Source: Candidatus Bathyarchaeota archaeon (GTDB lineage: Archaea; Thermoproteota; Bathyarchaeia; 40CM-2-53-6). From it: DNA of 7,261 nt. The translations under genes and the position numbers were made by a program. Below, piece after piece: positions 1 to 4,933 of the stretch (positions are counted from its first letter, which is position 1; each line of letters opens with the position of its first letter). The stretch is from positions 1 through 7,261 of the forward strand of contig VBBG01000209.1 in assembly GCA_005882905.1 (NCBI GenBank), given 5' to 3'. Under the pieces are notes generated by a model, which saw only the letters and a list, made by a program, of their open reading frames with translations, made no database searches and was not told the DNA's origin.

Positions 1-13
1 CTGCTTCTGGGCC

Positions 14-571
14 TTAGCCTCGGGTCGGTGCCTTTCTGGTAACTTCTTTCGAAGTCTCAGGAGTCTCAGAAAACAGATCCTTCGGCATTCGCGATAGAAC
101 GTCGGAGAATGTGTCCCTACCGGTCGATCCTGCGACTCCAGGATTATGTGTCCTTATCCGGTTGAACAGGTCGTCTATCTTGTCAGCGGTCTTGCCCTTC
201 TCCTTGATCGTCTCATCAAGATCCTGACCATCAGCCTCCAACCGCTGGACCTTGGCCTGTAAACCCTCGATTCCTTTCGAGACCTCCAACATCCCAGTGA
301 CCGTTGCCAGGGACGACTTCAAGCCTGTCAGCTCCTTCTGAAGTCCCTGTCGATAGCTGCCGAGCCTGTCAAGTATGGGCTGGTAGAGGCGTAGAAAGTC
401 GCCCATCAGATTCTCGAACTGCTTGATCGCAAGGGTATACCTGTCCTCTCTCTTCTTCTCGGCGAACTGCTTGGCTGTCGAGATGAGTTTCTCTCTAAGA
501 GTTACTCTCTCAATTACATCATCCAAGACTTCGCGTATGTTGTACGAGTCGTCGAACATCGTTTCCCGCAT
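14..571 (-). CDS. Hypothetical coiled-coil protein
   Basis: I do not recognise a family. The product is about 185 residues, soluble, with no signal peptide or membrane segment. It is highly charged and helical. From the ATG at 571, roughly residues 20-140 show heptad-like spacing of Leu/Ile/Val (for example around LQAKVQRLEADGQDL), so a long coiled coil is likely. The last 45 residues are polar, rich in Thr/Ser/Pro/Lys, and probably disordered. A TTG at 577 lies in frame two codons upstream and another ATG at 559. I prefer ATG 571 because TTG 577 has no Shine-Dalgarno support. A weak AT-rich TATA-like stretch lies about 603-616, allowing a short leader. It follows the cupredoxin gene on the same strand with a gap of about 86 bp. 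Possible roles as a structural or scaffold protein are guesses. Confidence 0.7.
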   Translation of the reverse strand: MRETMFDDSYNIREVLDDVIERVTLREKLISTAKQFAEKKREDRYTLAIKQFENLMGDFLRLYQPILDRLGSYRQGLQKELTGLKSSLATVTGMLEVSKGIEGLQAKVQRLEADGQDLDETIKEKGKTADKIDDLFNRIRTHNPGVAGSTGRDTFSDVLSRMPKDLFSETPETSKEVTRKAPTRG

Positions 572-657
572 TAGCAATCGAGTAGAGCGCCGCAGAAGGG
601 AGCCTTAAGAAAAGCGTCACCAGCAGGATGCAGATGGAGTACTTTGGGGTGTTCAGT

Positions 658-1185
658 TCACATGGTCTGTGGCTGAATCTTGCCCGCCCTGCGGCTCTTG
701 CGAAAGTAGAAGGCAACTCCTCCGATCACTACAGCAGCGGCAATAGCGCTTAGACCCACATAGAGAGGGAGATAGCTGCTACCGCTCGAGGGAGGATTCA
801 ACGCGGGTCCTGTAACGTTGACAAGTCCAGTCATGGTGGTTGGATGAACACTGCAACGGTAGGGATATTTGCCCGGAGAATAGAAAGTGTAAGTGAACGT
901 TTGGCCTGCATGCATTAACGCGCTTTGAAAGATTCCGGCTCCAGATTGTGTCTGGTTGTCGGATGTCACCGTGTGCACGTCGCCTGAGTCTGTTCCGTTG
1001 ATCCAGAACGTCCATACCACATTGGTCCCTGTGGTGATATTGATGTTCTGGGGTCGAAAGTGGTAGCTGACGATCGCGACGTTGTAAGTCGGAGAGCCTT
1101 TAGCGTCGATTGTCACCCTGCTTGAAGAGAAGACTCCAGCCAGTATTATTATCGTTAGAATGCAAACGCTCTTGTCGTTGCGCAA
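658..1185 (-). CDS. Membrane-anchored plastocyanin-like cupredoxin
   Basis: Predicted extracytoplasmic type-1 copper protein for one-electron transfer. Numbering from TTG 1185: an N-terminal hydrophobic signal segment (about 8-20), a cupredoxin beta-barrel (about 33-126), a low-complexity Pro/Ser linker, a C-terminal transmembrane helix (about 139-162) and a positive RKSRR stop-transfer. Copper ligands are visible: His71 in DVHTVTSDN, then Cys111, His114 and Met118 in YRCSVHPTTM. The His-Met spacing (HPTTM) is one residue longer than the amicyanin-type HPxM and one shorter than in plastocyanin. An in-frame ATG at 1251 would add 22 Arg-rich residues and overlap the upstream gene by 32 bp across its terminator hairpin, so I prefer TTG 1185, which puts the signal peptide at the N-terminus. 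The start is uncertain; the family is not. The neighbouring secreted His-rich protein suggests a shared cell-surface redox or copper role (inference). Confidence 0.87.
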   Translation of the reverse strand: MRNDKSVCILTIIILAGVFSSSRVTIDAKGSPTYNVAIVSYHFRPQNINITTGTNVVWTFWINGTDSGDVHTVTSDNQTQSGAGIFQSALMHAGQTFTYTFYSPGKYPYRCSVHPTTMTGLVNVTGPALNPPSSGSSYLPLYVGLSAIAAAVVIGGVAFYFRKSRRAGKIQPQTM

Positions 1186-1219
1186 AAAAATGGAGAGAGC
1201 TCCGCGAAGTCTGCGGAGC
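1184..1219 (-). terminator. Hairpin plus T7 terminator after the DUF4399-like gene
   Basis: Directly after the stop codon at 1220-1222, the minus strand has a perfect 7-bp stem (1213-1219 with 1199-1205, GCTCCGC/GCGGAGC) and a 7-nt loop. Eight bases later comes a run of seven T (plus-strand A at 1184-1190). The T-run ends at the proposed TTG start of the cupredoxin gene, so the structure could alternatively influence that start. Archaeal termination needs mainly the T-run; the hairpin may stabilise the mRNA end. Confidence 0.6.
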
Positions 1220-1807
1220 CTATGGGGTCTTTGGTTTCCGCATGAAAGCAATGTACGCCACTAGTATGAGAGTTATTATCGACACTGCTAGTGCGCCGAT
1301 GCTGAAGGTTTGAGCGTTGCTGGCTGCAGACTGTGTCGGGTCTGAGACGTTTACTGTCGTGGTTGCGTTAACGCCAGGGCTAAACGTCTGGTGGAGGTCA
1401 TTGACAAGGTCAAGTCTGATAGCGTGGGTCCCAGGGGACAGGGTCATCGGAATGCCGCTTGCACTTGCCCATAACGTGTAGTAGGCGCCGTCGACCCAGA
1501 CGTGTATGTGACCTTCGTTGTGCGCGGCGATCCCACCCGCTCCAGGAACAGTCGTATTATAATTGGTGGTAACGGTGCCTGGCTGAACCAGCGTGAAGTT
1601 ATTGACATAGAATGCCACGAGGAATGTTGGTCCAACAGCCTGGTTACTGTTAAGTGCGCCTCCCGAGCCTGGGCTCAGAATCACAATCTTGCATTTCGGA
1701 TTGCATGCAGTGGCGGCAGCGTGAGCTAAGGGCGTTCGCGAAGGAATCCCTAGCACAAATATCGCGAGAACGAGCAACGCTATGAGGAACCGTTTCTTGT
1801 GTCGCAT
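1220..1807 (-). CDS. Secreted, membrane-anchored His-rich protein (DUF4399-like)
   Basis: A 195-residue exported protein. Residues 1-30 form a classical signal peptide (RHKKR, hydrophobic core, cleavage near AHA-A). A beta-rich domain follows (about 40-155), then one C-terminal transmembrane helix (about 169-188) and a short basic tail. The core resembles DUF4399-type domains: GHIHVWVDG (99-107), then SPGTHAIRLDLVNDLH (124-139) and a terminal beta strand VNATTTVNV. His96, His100, His102, His128 and His139 could form a metal site, and a Cys pair (CNPKC, 35-39) sits just after the signal peptide. No enzymatic role is known to me for this fold. ATG 1807 is preceded by AGGAAG and a TATA-like AT stretch about 42 bp upstream. 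Adjacent to the cupredoxin gene on the same strand; a copper-handling partnership is inference. Confidence 0.85.
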   Translation of the reverse strand: MRHKKRFLIALLVLAIFVLGIPSRTPLAHAAATACNPKCKIVILSPGSGGALNSNQAVGPTFLVAFYVNNFTLVQPGTVTTNYNTTVPGAGGIAAHNEGHIHVWVDGAYYTLWASASGIPMTLSPGTHAIRLDLVNDLHQTFSPGVNATTTVNVSDPTQSAASNAQTFSIGALAVSIITLILVAYIAFMRKPKTP

Positions 1808-1844
1808 GTTTCTTCCTATCGTGGTCGCACCTAAAGGGGAGCTT

Positions 1845-1854
1845 CATTAAACTT
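1845..1854 (-). promoter_or_regulatory. TATA-like box for the DUF4399-like gene
   Basis: Minus-strand AAGTTTAATG centred about 42 bp before ATG 1807. With the usual archaeal 25-26 bp TATA-to-start distance, transcription would begin near 1823. This gives a leader of about 16 nt that contains AGGAAG just upstream of the ATG. Assigned by position and composition only. Confidence 0.35.
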
Positions 1855-1896
1855 ATTCAAGGATTTGATGTGCCTCATTAGAATGCTTTTCTCAGC

Positions 1897-1941
1897 AAGC
1901 AACTCTAAGAATGAGGGTGCTCCCTCTATGATGTGTTGCTT
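1897..1941. repeat. Nested inverted repeat in the divergent intergenic region
   Basis: AAGCAAC (1897-1903) pairs perfectly with GTTGCTT (1935-1941). Inside it, GAGGG (1913-1917) pairs with CCCTC (1922-1926) around a 4-nt loop. The internal loop between the stems is nearly symmetric (9 and 8 nt). It lies between the divergent DUF4399-like and VOC genes, outside both likely transcripts, and has no T-run. It could be an operator-like DNA element or a small structured RNA; I see no open reading frame in it. Confidence 0.35.
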
Positions 1942-1999
1942 CTGGCGAGCTGCATTTTACTAGTCAGCGTCCATCTAGGGAAGAATTGTATAGCGATTG

Positions 2000-2006
2000 T
2001 TTATTA
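2000..2006 (+). promoter_or_regulatory. TATA-like box for the VOC gene
   Basis: TTTATTA is centred about 39 bp upstream of ATG 2042, which predicts a transcription start near 2029 and a leader of roughly 13 nt. There is no strong Shine-Dalgarno in that leader. The box supports ATG 2042 over the in-frame TTG at 1997, which would lie upstream of the predicted transcript. Confidence 0.4.
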
Positions 2007-2041
2007 GCCCGTTTCTTCGCCTGCGCTCGCACGTGAGTAAT

Positions 2042-2434
2042 ATGCACCACAGTAGAGTAGTACATTTTGAGATACCGGCCGACAACGTGGAACGCGCCAA
2101 GAGCTTCTACAAGCAAGCCTTCGGGTGGGACATCAGCCAGTACCCCGGAATGGAGTACCAGATGGTCAGCACAACAGAAGTAGACCAAAAAACTCAGCAG
2201 CCAACGACTCCAGGTGCCATCAACGGCGGAATGACAAAGCGCAACAACGAGATCAAGAACACGGTCATCACGATAGACGTTCCGGACATCGAGGCGACGC
2301 TGAAGAACGTTGAGAAGCTGGGCGGCAAGATGGTCCGAAAGAAAGAGCCAGTCGCAGACATGGGATTCACAGCCTATTTCAAGGACACGGAAGGAAACAT
2401 CGTAGGCCTCTGGCAGAGCGCACGCCGCATGTAG
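2042..2434 (+). CDS. VOC (glyoxalase/bleomycin-resistance fold) protein
   Basis: A 130-residue vicinal-oxygen-chelate protein of the single-polypeptide, two-betaalphabetabetabeta-module type (COG3324-like). Module 1 starts with VVHFEIPADNVERAKSFY (6-23) and FGWDI; a Gly-rich GAINGGM (58-64) links to module 2, VITIDVPDIEATLKNVEKLGG (75-95), ending with the characteristic DTEGNIVGLWQ (115-125). His8 is a candidate metal ligand, while the usual C-terminal Glu position appears as Gln125, so metal binding and catalysis are uncertain. Such proteins are often called lactoylglutathione-lyase-like, but the substrate cannot be deduced. ATG 2042 was chosen over the upstream in-frame TTG 1997 because domain homology begins there and the TATA-like box fits. 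Its 3' end is part of the duplicated junction flanking VapBC. Confidence 0.9.
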   Translation: MHHSRVVHFEIPADNVERAKSFYKQAFGWDISQYPGMEYQMVSTTEVDQKTQQPTTPGAINGGMTKRNNEIKNTVITIDVPDIEATLKNVEKLGGKMVRKKEPVADMGFTAYFKDTEGNIVGLWQSARRM

Positions 2435-2457
2435 ACACGATAGTCATGGGTCGGCCG
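2417..2457 (+). repeat. Direct repeat copy 1 flanking VapBC (VOC 3' end)
   Basis: Forty-one columns starting in the final VOC codons match 3137-3177 at 37 positions without a gap. The first 12 bases (AGCGCACGCCGC) are identical. Similarity reaches back weakly to about 2409 and forward through the terminator. It may continue to about 2510, where GCTTGT and GTTAGCAGG recall the hydrolase 3' end in copy 2. The two copies are offset by exactly 720 bp. Confidence 0.8.
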
Positions 2458-2473
2458 GACCCCGTCTTTTTCT
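2448..2473 (+). terminator. Terminator of the VOC gene
   Basis: GGGTC (2448-2452) pairs with GACCC (2458-2462) around the loop GGCCG, followed by a T-rich tail with five T (2467-2471). It begins 13 bp after the VOC stop codon. A degenerate copy occurs after vapC. Confidence 0.6.
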
Positions 2474-2510
2474 ATCCCACCGAGCTTGTCCCGTGGAAAG
2501 TGTTAGCAGG

Positions 2511-2518
2511 CTATAATC
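2511..2518 (+). promoter_or_regulatory. TATA-like box of the vapBC module
   Basis: CTATAATC is centred about 27 bp before ATG 2542, which would place the transcription start at or next to that ATG (leaderless or nearly so). The overlapping downstream palindrome also contains TATA-like sequence, so an alternative box about 7 bp further downstream is possible. Confidence 0.4.
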
Positions 2519-2533
2519 CTATAAGCTTATAGG
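2518..2533. promoter_or_regulatory. Perfect 16-bp palindrome, likely vapBC operator
   Basis: CCTATAAGCTTATAGG is its own reverse complement. It sits between the TATA-like box and the ATG and overlaps the Shine-Dalgarno-like AGGAG (2531-2535), 6 nt before ATG 2542. Ribbon-helix-helix antitoxins are known to bind palindromes in their own promoters, so an autoregulatory operator is the simplest reading; binding is inferred. Confidence 0.6.
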
Positions 2534-2541
2534 AGAACACC

Positions 2542-2764
2542 ATGGTAGTAAACCTGGTGACTGTCGATCGCAAAGACGACCATACAGGTGGACGAGGACA
2601 TAGCAAGACTCCTCGAGCATCTCAAGAGGGAGAGGGCTTTGAAGAGCTATTCAGAGGCTCTTCGAGAGATCCTAAGCGAGAGCAAGACTCTGAAGAGGTC
2701 TGAGCGAGGAAGCCTGCCGAGACTCAAGCCCTTCTCGAGAGAAAAAATTGACCGTTTTGATTGA
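2542..2764 (+). pseudogene. vapB: VapB-type antitoxin with a broken reading frame
   Basis: The antitoxin body is clear in the frame ending at TGA 2762: TTIQVDEDIARLLEHLK, then YSEALREIL and a basic C-terminal tail. This is a ribbon-helix-helix domain with a toxin-binding tail. In that frame a TGA (2558-2560) lies upstream and no ATG, GTG or TTG precedes the first beta strand. The well-placed AGGAG and ATG 2542 are in another frame, which diverges by one base and ends after about 54 codons. Removing one A from AAA 2572-2574 joins them as MVVNLVTVDRK-TTIQVDED, a normal VapB of about 73 residues. The gene may be frameshifted, misassembled, recoded, or started at GTG 2588 (58 residues, truncating the DNA-binding strand). 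It overlaps vapC by 17 bp, the usual coupling of such pairs. Confidence 0.7.
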
Positions 2765-3125
2765 TTCCTGGTCCTGGATAGAATATTGGAAAGGGAGCCG
2801 GTACGCCGAGAAGGCCGCCGAGTACATCGAAGGCACAGACACGGCCGTGCTGTCAACGGTCAACTTGGCTGAAATCTACTTCTCAGTCCTAAGGGACTAT
2901 GATGAGAAGAAGGCTAGAGAGAAGGCTGACACTGTCAGAAAGAGAAGCTTCCTCATACCGGTAGATGAGCAGATTGCTGTTGACGCTGCACGGCTCAAGC
3001 ACAGCCTCAAGCTCCCCCTAGCTGACAGTATAATCCTCGCAACCGCCAGAACCAGAAATGCGAAGATAGTTTCAGGGGATAAAGACTTCAAGGGTCTACC
3101 AGACACTCTGTTCATAGCAGATTAG
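2748..3125 (+). CDS. vapC: VapC-type PIN-domain toxin ribonuclease
   Basis: A 125-residue PIN-domain protein of the usual VapC length. In known VapC toxins this Mg2+-dependent RNase cleaves tRNA or rRNA sites to stop translation, and the cognate VapB blocks it. The acidic centre is complete: Asp6 (VLIDSWSWIEYW), Glu42 (NLAEIYF), Asp93 (LPLADSIILATA) and Asp111/Asp113 (VSGDKDF). The toxin therefore looks active. The start is TTG 2748 inside the end of vapB, giving the standard M-x-x-L-I-D opening; TTG 2757 is possible but would remove the first residues of strand one. No separate promoter is seen, so expression probably depends on the vapB promoter and translational coupling. Its partner's frame is broken upstream, which matters because an active toxin without antitoxin would be harmful. 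The RNA target cannot be read from the sequence. Confidence 0.93.
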   Translation: MTVLIDSWSWIEYWKGSRYAEKAAEYIEGTDTAVLSTVNLAEIYFSVLRDYDEKKAREKADTVRKRSFLIPVDEQIAVDAARLKHSLKLPLADSIILATARTRNAKIVSGDKDFKGLPDTLFIAD

Positions 3126-3136
3126 AACTCTAGCCT

Positions 3137-3177
3137 AGCGCACGCCGCGTGTAGACGCGATTGTCATAGGTCGGCCG
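3137..3177 (+). repeat. Direct repeat copy 2 flanking VapBC (VOC 3'-end remnant)
   Basis: Matches 2417-2457 at 37 of 41 positions. It still contains the remnant codons AGC GCA CGC CGC GTG TAG, equivalent to the VOC terminus Ser-Ala-Arg-Arg-Met-stop, but no VOC gene precedes it: vapC stops at 3125. It is followed by a degenerate terminator and then the 3' end of the convergent hydrolase gene. Confidence 0.8.
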
Positions 3178-3190
3178 AGACCCATGTTTT
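3169..3190 (+). terminator. Degenerate terminator copy after vapC
   Basis: GGTC (3169-3172) pairs with GACC (3179-3182) around a 6-nt loop, followed by TGTTTT. This is the duplicated counterpart of the VOC terminator, with a shorter stem and T-run. It probably now serves vapC. Confidence 0.45.
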
Positions 3191-3206
3191 CAAGATCCAA
3201 GTCGTC

Positions 3207-4220
3207 CTAGCTTGTAGTTGTTAGCGGGATTCGGTTACTTGTCTCGGCCCACCATTTGCGGAAGTTTTCGACCGTGGCTTCAGGAGCTCCTTCGAAAGTA
3301 AAGTGTCTCACACCGGGTAGAAGGTAGGTGCTGTGGTTGGTCGTCTCCTCTGCCCAACGTTCGTGCCAGTGCTGGCCGGTCATCGGGTCCTGATCTCCAA
3401 ACTGGATCAGCACAGGCGTGTCCCGGAAAGCGGGGAGGGCCTGGTCGAGTGCATTTTGAGTGGCCGGGTCCATGAAACTGGCATAGAGCTTCAAAGTCCG
3501 GTTCCTCGATTTTCTCTCTCTGAAGGGTTGAGTGTACTGGGGTCTCTCTGCCTTCGTCAATCGTCGAGTCCCCAGGGCCATTTTTGATCCCATCGACCAT
3601 GCAAGAAAGTTCGTGTACCTGTTCACAGCCCGGAAGACTCGACTGGTGAAGACCCGTAGAGGCCAGACTACCATACGGTAGGGTTTGATAGACCAGCCGA
3701 ATGTTCCACCAACGACAAGGCCAAGAACTCGATCCGTGTGATCCGACAATGCAAGCACCACGGTAGGTCCGCCCCCATCATTCGCCCAGGCGACAATCCT
3801 CCGCAAGTCTAGAGCTTCCACAAACTGCTCCAGTACATCTGCCTGCTCTTGTAGGGTGTAGCGGTAACCGTCCGCTGCTTCCGAAAGACCGTAGCCTGGA
3901 AGGTCGGGTGCTACGCATCGAAACTCGTTCTTCAACTGTTGGATATGGTACCTGTAGGTGAAGCTCCATCCGGCCCCGGGGTGAACGAAGAGAAGGACCG
4001 GAGCATCCCTGGGACCCTCGTCAACATAATGCACGCGATGACCATCCAGAATCATCCATCTATCCTCGAAAGGATACAATTGCGAGTCAACCCAATCAGG
4101 TCTACGAATATCTGTGGACCCGATTTCGCCGTCCGTCTTGTCCCGGATCTCGAAGCCTGGATGACGCTTCGCCTCTCTCAATCCTGCCCGGTTCAGCTGA
4201 TCGGTTTGTTCTGCGTTCAT
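3207..4220 (-). CDS. Alpha/beta hydrolase, haloalkane-dehalogenase-like
   Basis: A 337-residue cytoplasmic alpha/beta-hydrolase; no signal peptide. The N-terminal extension (1-45) is polar; the fold starts at DGHRVHYVDEGP (59-70). The oxyanion-hole region is LLFVHPGAGW (76-85), followed by APDLPGYGLS (104-113). The nucleophile elbow WANDGGGP (145-152) carries Asp148, as in haloalkane dehalogenases and epoxide hydrolases, not Ser. The cap domain spans roughly 175-262. The acid is Asp278 (or Asp276) in FGDQDP and the base His306 in GVRHFTFEGAPE. The Trp that normally follows the nucleophile in dehalogenases (HDWGG) is Gly149, and HGN is replaced by HPG, so halide binding and true dehalogenase activity are doubtful. 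Epoxide hydrolysis or another ester/ether substrate is possible. ATG 4220 lies 26 bp from a TATA-like box, fitting a leaderless transcript. It shares a promoter element with the DUF3224 gene. Confidence 0.9.
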   Translation of the reverse strand: MNAEQTDQLNRAGLREAKRHPGFEIRDKTDGEIGSTDIRRPDWVDSQLYPFEDRWMILDGHRVHYVDEGPRDAPVLLFVHPGAGWSFTYRYHIQQLKNEFRCVAPDLPGYGLSEAADGYRYTLQEQADVLEQFVEALDLRRIVAWANDGGGPTVVLALSDHTDRVLGLVVGGTFGWSIKPYRMVVWPLRVFTSRVFRAVNRYTNFLAWSMGSKMALGTRRLTKAERPQYTQPFRERKSRNRTLKLYASFMDPATQNALDQALPAFRDTPVLIQFGDQDPMTGQHWHERWAEETTNHSTYLLPGVRHFTFEGAPEATVENFRKWWAETSNRIPLTTTS

Positions 4221-4242
4221 GTATGATAAGAGGACGAGACAT

Positions 4243-4249
4243 GATTTAG
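4243..4249 (-). promoter_or_regulatory. TATA-like box of the hydrolase gene
   Basis: Minus-strand CTAAATC is centred 26 bp from the first base of ATG 4220, predicting leaderless transcription. The corresponding position before the DUF3224 gene (4863-4869) carries GTAAATG at the same distance from the shared bipartite element. Confidence 0.45.
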
Positions 4250-4253
4250 TCGT

Positions 4254-4281
4254 GTGTTAGGCTCTGGTTTCGATTTAGGGA
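4254..4281. promoter_or_regulatory. Bipartite promoter element, copy 1 (hydrolase)
   Basis: GTGTTAGG, six non-conserved bases, then TTTCGATTTAGGGA. The same 8+6+14 arrangement occurs at 4874-4901 with all 22 defined bases identical and none of the six spacer bases shared. It lies directly upstream of the TATA-like box of the hydrolase gene. TTAGG recurs inside it 18 bp apart. Read as an activator or repressor site (inference). Confidence 0.65.
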
Positions 4282-4324
4282 AGGCGCACGGGATCGGCCA
4301 AGCGAATGAACAGTAAACTGACAG

Positions 4325-4359
4325 AAAAAAAGGGAGAGGCCCAACTTTTGAGTTAGGCC
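4325..4359 (-). terminator. Hairpin plus T7 terminator of the DUF3224 gene
   Basis: Ten bases after the stop codon, the minus strand folds GGCCTAACT (4351-4359) with AGTTGGGCC (4338-4346). This is a 9-bp stem with one G-T wobble and a 4-nt loop. Six bases later there is a run of seven T (plus-strand A 4325-4331). It isolates the DUF3224 gene from the hydrolase gene downstream. Confidence 0.75.
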
Positions 4360-4369
4360 GTTCAGTCGG

Positions 4370-4831
4370 TCAGGTGTGTATAGTCACAGAGTATGTCCCG
4401 GTGGTGCTAGTCGGACCGGTAGCCGTGAACTGGAAAGGTCCAAAGCCATGAACGTCTTCTAAACCACCAGTCCCATCATTGACGACAAAGCCACCAGCGC
4501 CGGTTCCAACTACGCCAGTGCTGTGTCCCGTAATTACTAGGGTTCCCAGTGCACCGTCTAATGTTCCGGTAAACGTTCCCGTGTCGCTGGCGATGAATGA
4601 GCCGTCTGGATGAATTATCTCGGAGCCTTGGGCGATTCGGGTTCCGGCGAAACTGCCAGTGAGGGTCGCCGTTTCGTTGACCGTGATGATCGTGTTGCCA
4701 CCAGCTGTAGTAACTGAGAGAACTGTGAATGATGCGGTGAAGGTTCCAGTGGCGGTGGTCGGTGGGGTCGCATGCGCGAATGGTGTAAGCACTGTCAGCA
4801 GTGCGAATGCCAATAGGAATATTGTTTTCAT
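4370..4831 (-). CDS. Secreted DUF3224-type beta-barrel protein
   Basis: A 153-residue exported protein. Residues 1-21 form a signal peptide (MKTIFLLAFALL..., cleavage near AHA-T); no other membrane segment follows, so it is probably released or loosely bound outside. The mature part is nearly all beta strand, rich in Thr/Gly. It shows the pattern I associate with DUF3224, an allene-oxide-cyclase-like barrel: TLTGSFAGTRIAQGSEIIHPDGSF in two adjoining blocks (57-66 and 67-78), GTFTGTLDGALGTLVITGHSTG, then GGFVVNDGTGGLEDVHGFGPF and a final GTYSVTIH strand. No cysteines are present. The biochemical role of the family is unknown to me. ATG 4831 follows a purine-rich GAAGAAAA leader. It has its own promoter with the bipartite element and its own terminator, so it is monocistronic, and is divergent from the tandem Lrp regulator. 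Confidence 0.88.
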   Translation of the reverse strand: MKTIFLLAFALLTVLTPFAHATPPTTATGTFTASFTVLSVTTAGGNTIITVNETATLTGSFAGTRIAQGSEIIHPDGSFIASDTGTFTGTLDGALGTLVITGHSTGVVGTGAGGFVVNDGTGGLEDVHGFGPFQFTATGPTSTTGTYSVTIHT

Positions 4832-4862
4832 TTTTCTTCGTCGTATGTCCTTCGAGCGGTCT

Positions 4863-4869
4863 CATTTAC
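4863..4869 (-). promoter_or_regulatory. TATA-like box of the DUF3224 gene
   Basis: Minus-strand GTAAATG is centred about 35 bp before ATG 4831, giving a predicted leader of about 9 nt. It sits at the same offset from the bipartite element as the hydrolase box does. Read on the plus strand (CATTTAC) it could also serve the divergent regulator. Confidence 0.45.
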
Positions 4870-4873
4870 TCCC

Positions 4874-4901
4874 GTGTTAGGTCTGACTTTCGATTTAGGG
4901 A
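4874..4901. promoter_or_regulatory. Bipartite promoter element, copy 2 (DUF3224/regulator)
   Basis: Second copy of GTGTTAGG-N6-TTTCGATTTAGGGA, 620 bp from copy 1 and in the same orientation. It lies in the 102-bp region between the divergent DUF3224 and tandem-Lrp genes, so a bound regulator could affect both. Its 3' edge (GGGAGG, 4898-4903) also resembles a Shine-Dalgarno sequence before an out-of-frame ATG at 4911. Confidence 0.65.
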
Positions 4902-4933
4902 GGTTTTTCTATGAACACACACCCTCGACGAGT

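Noticed and set aside
1186..1251. Longer cupredoxin start at ATG 1251
   Set aside because: It adds an Arg-rich stretch before the signal peptide, overlaps the upstream gene by 32 bp and crosses the hairpin. It cannot be excluded.
1968..1981. Possible third copy of the bipartite element (CTAGGGAAG region)
   Set aside because: Only 10 of 14 positions match the second half and 4 of 8 the first half at the required spacing; not better than chance expectation for a hand search.
1997..2041. VOC start at TTG 1997
   Set aside because: It lies upstream of the predicted TATA-like box position and before any homology; ATG 2042 fits both.
2542..2706. Separate small gene from ATG 2542 in its own frame
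   Set aside because: After the first dozen codons the frame reads through antitoxin sequence out of phase, giving a low-complexity Glu/Gly/Arg product.
4874..4933. Extension of the tandem regulator to the in-frame GTG at 4874
   Set aside because: It would translate the whole bipartite promoter element, and Lrp-type homology begins only at residue 2 after GTG 4934.
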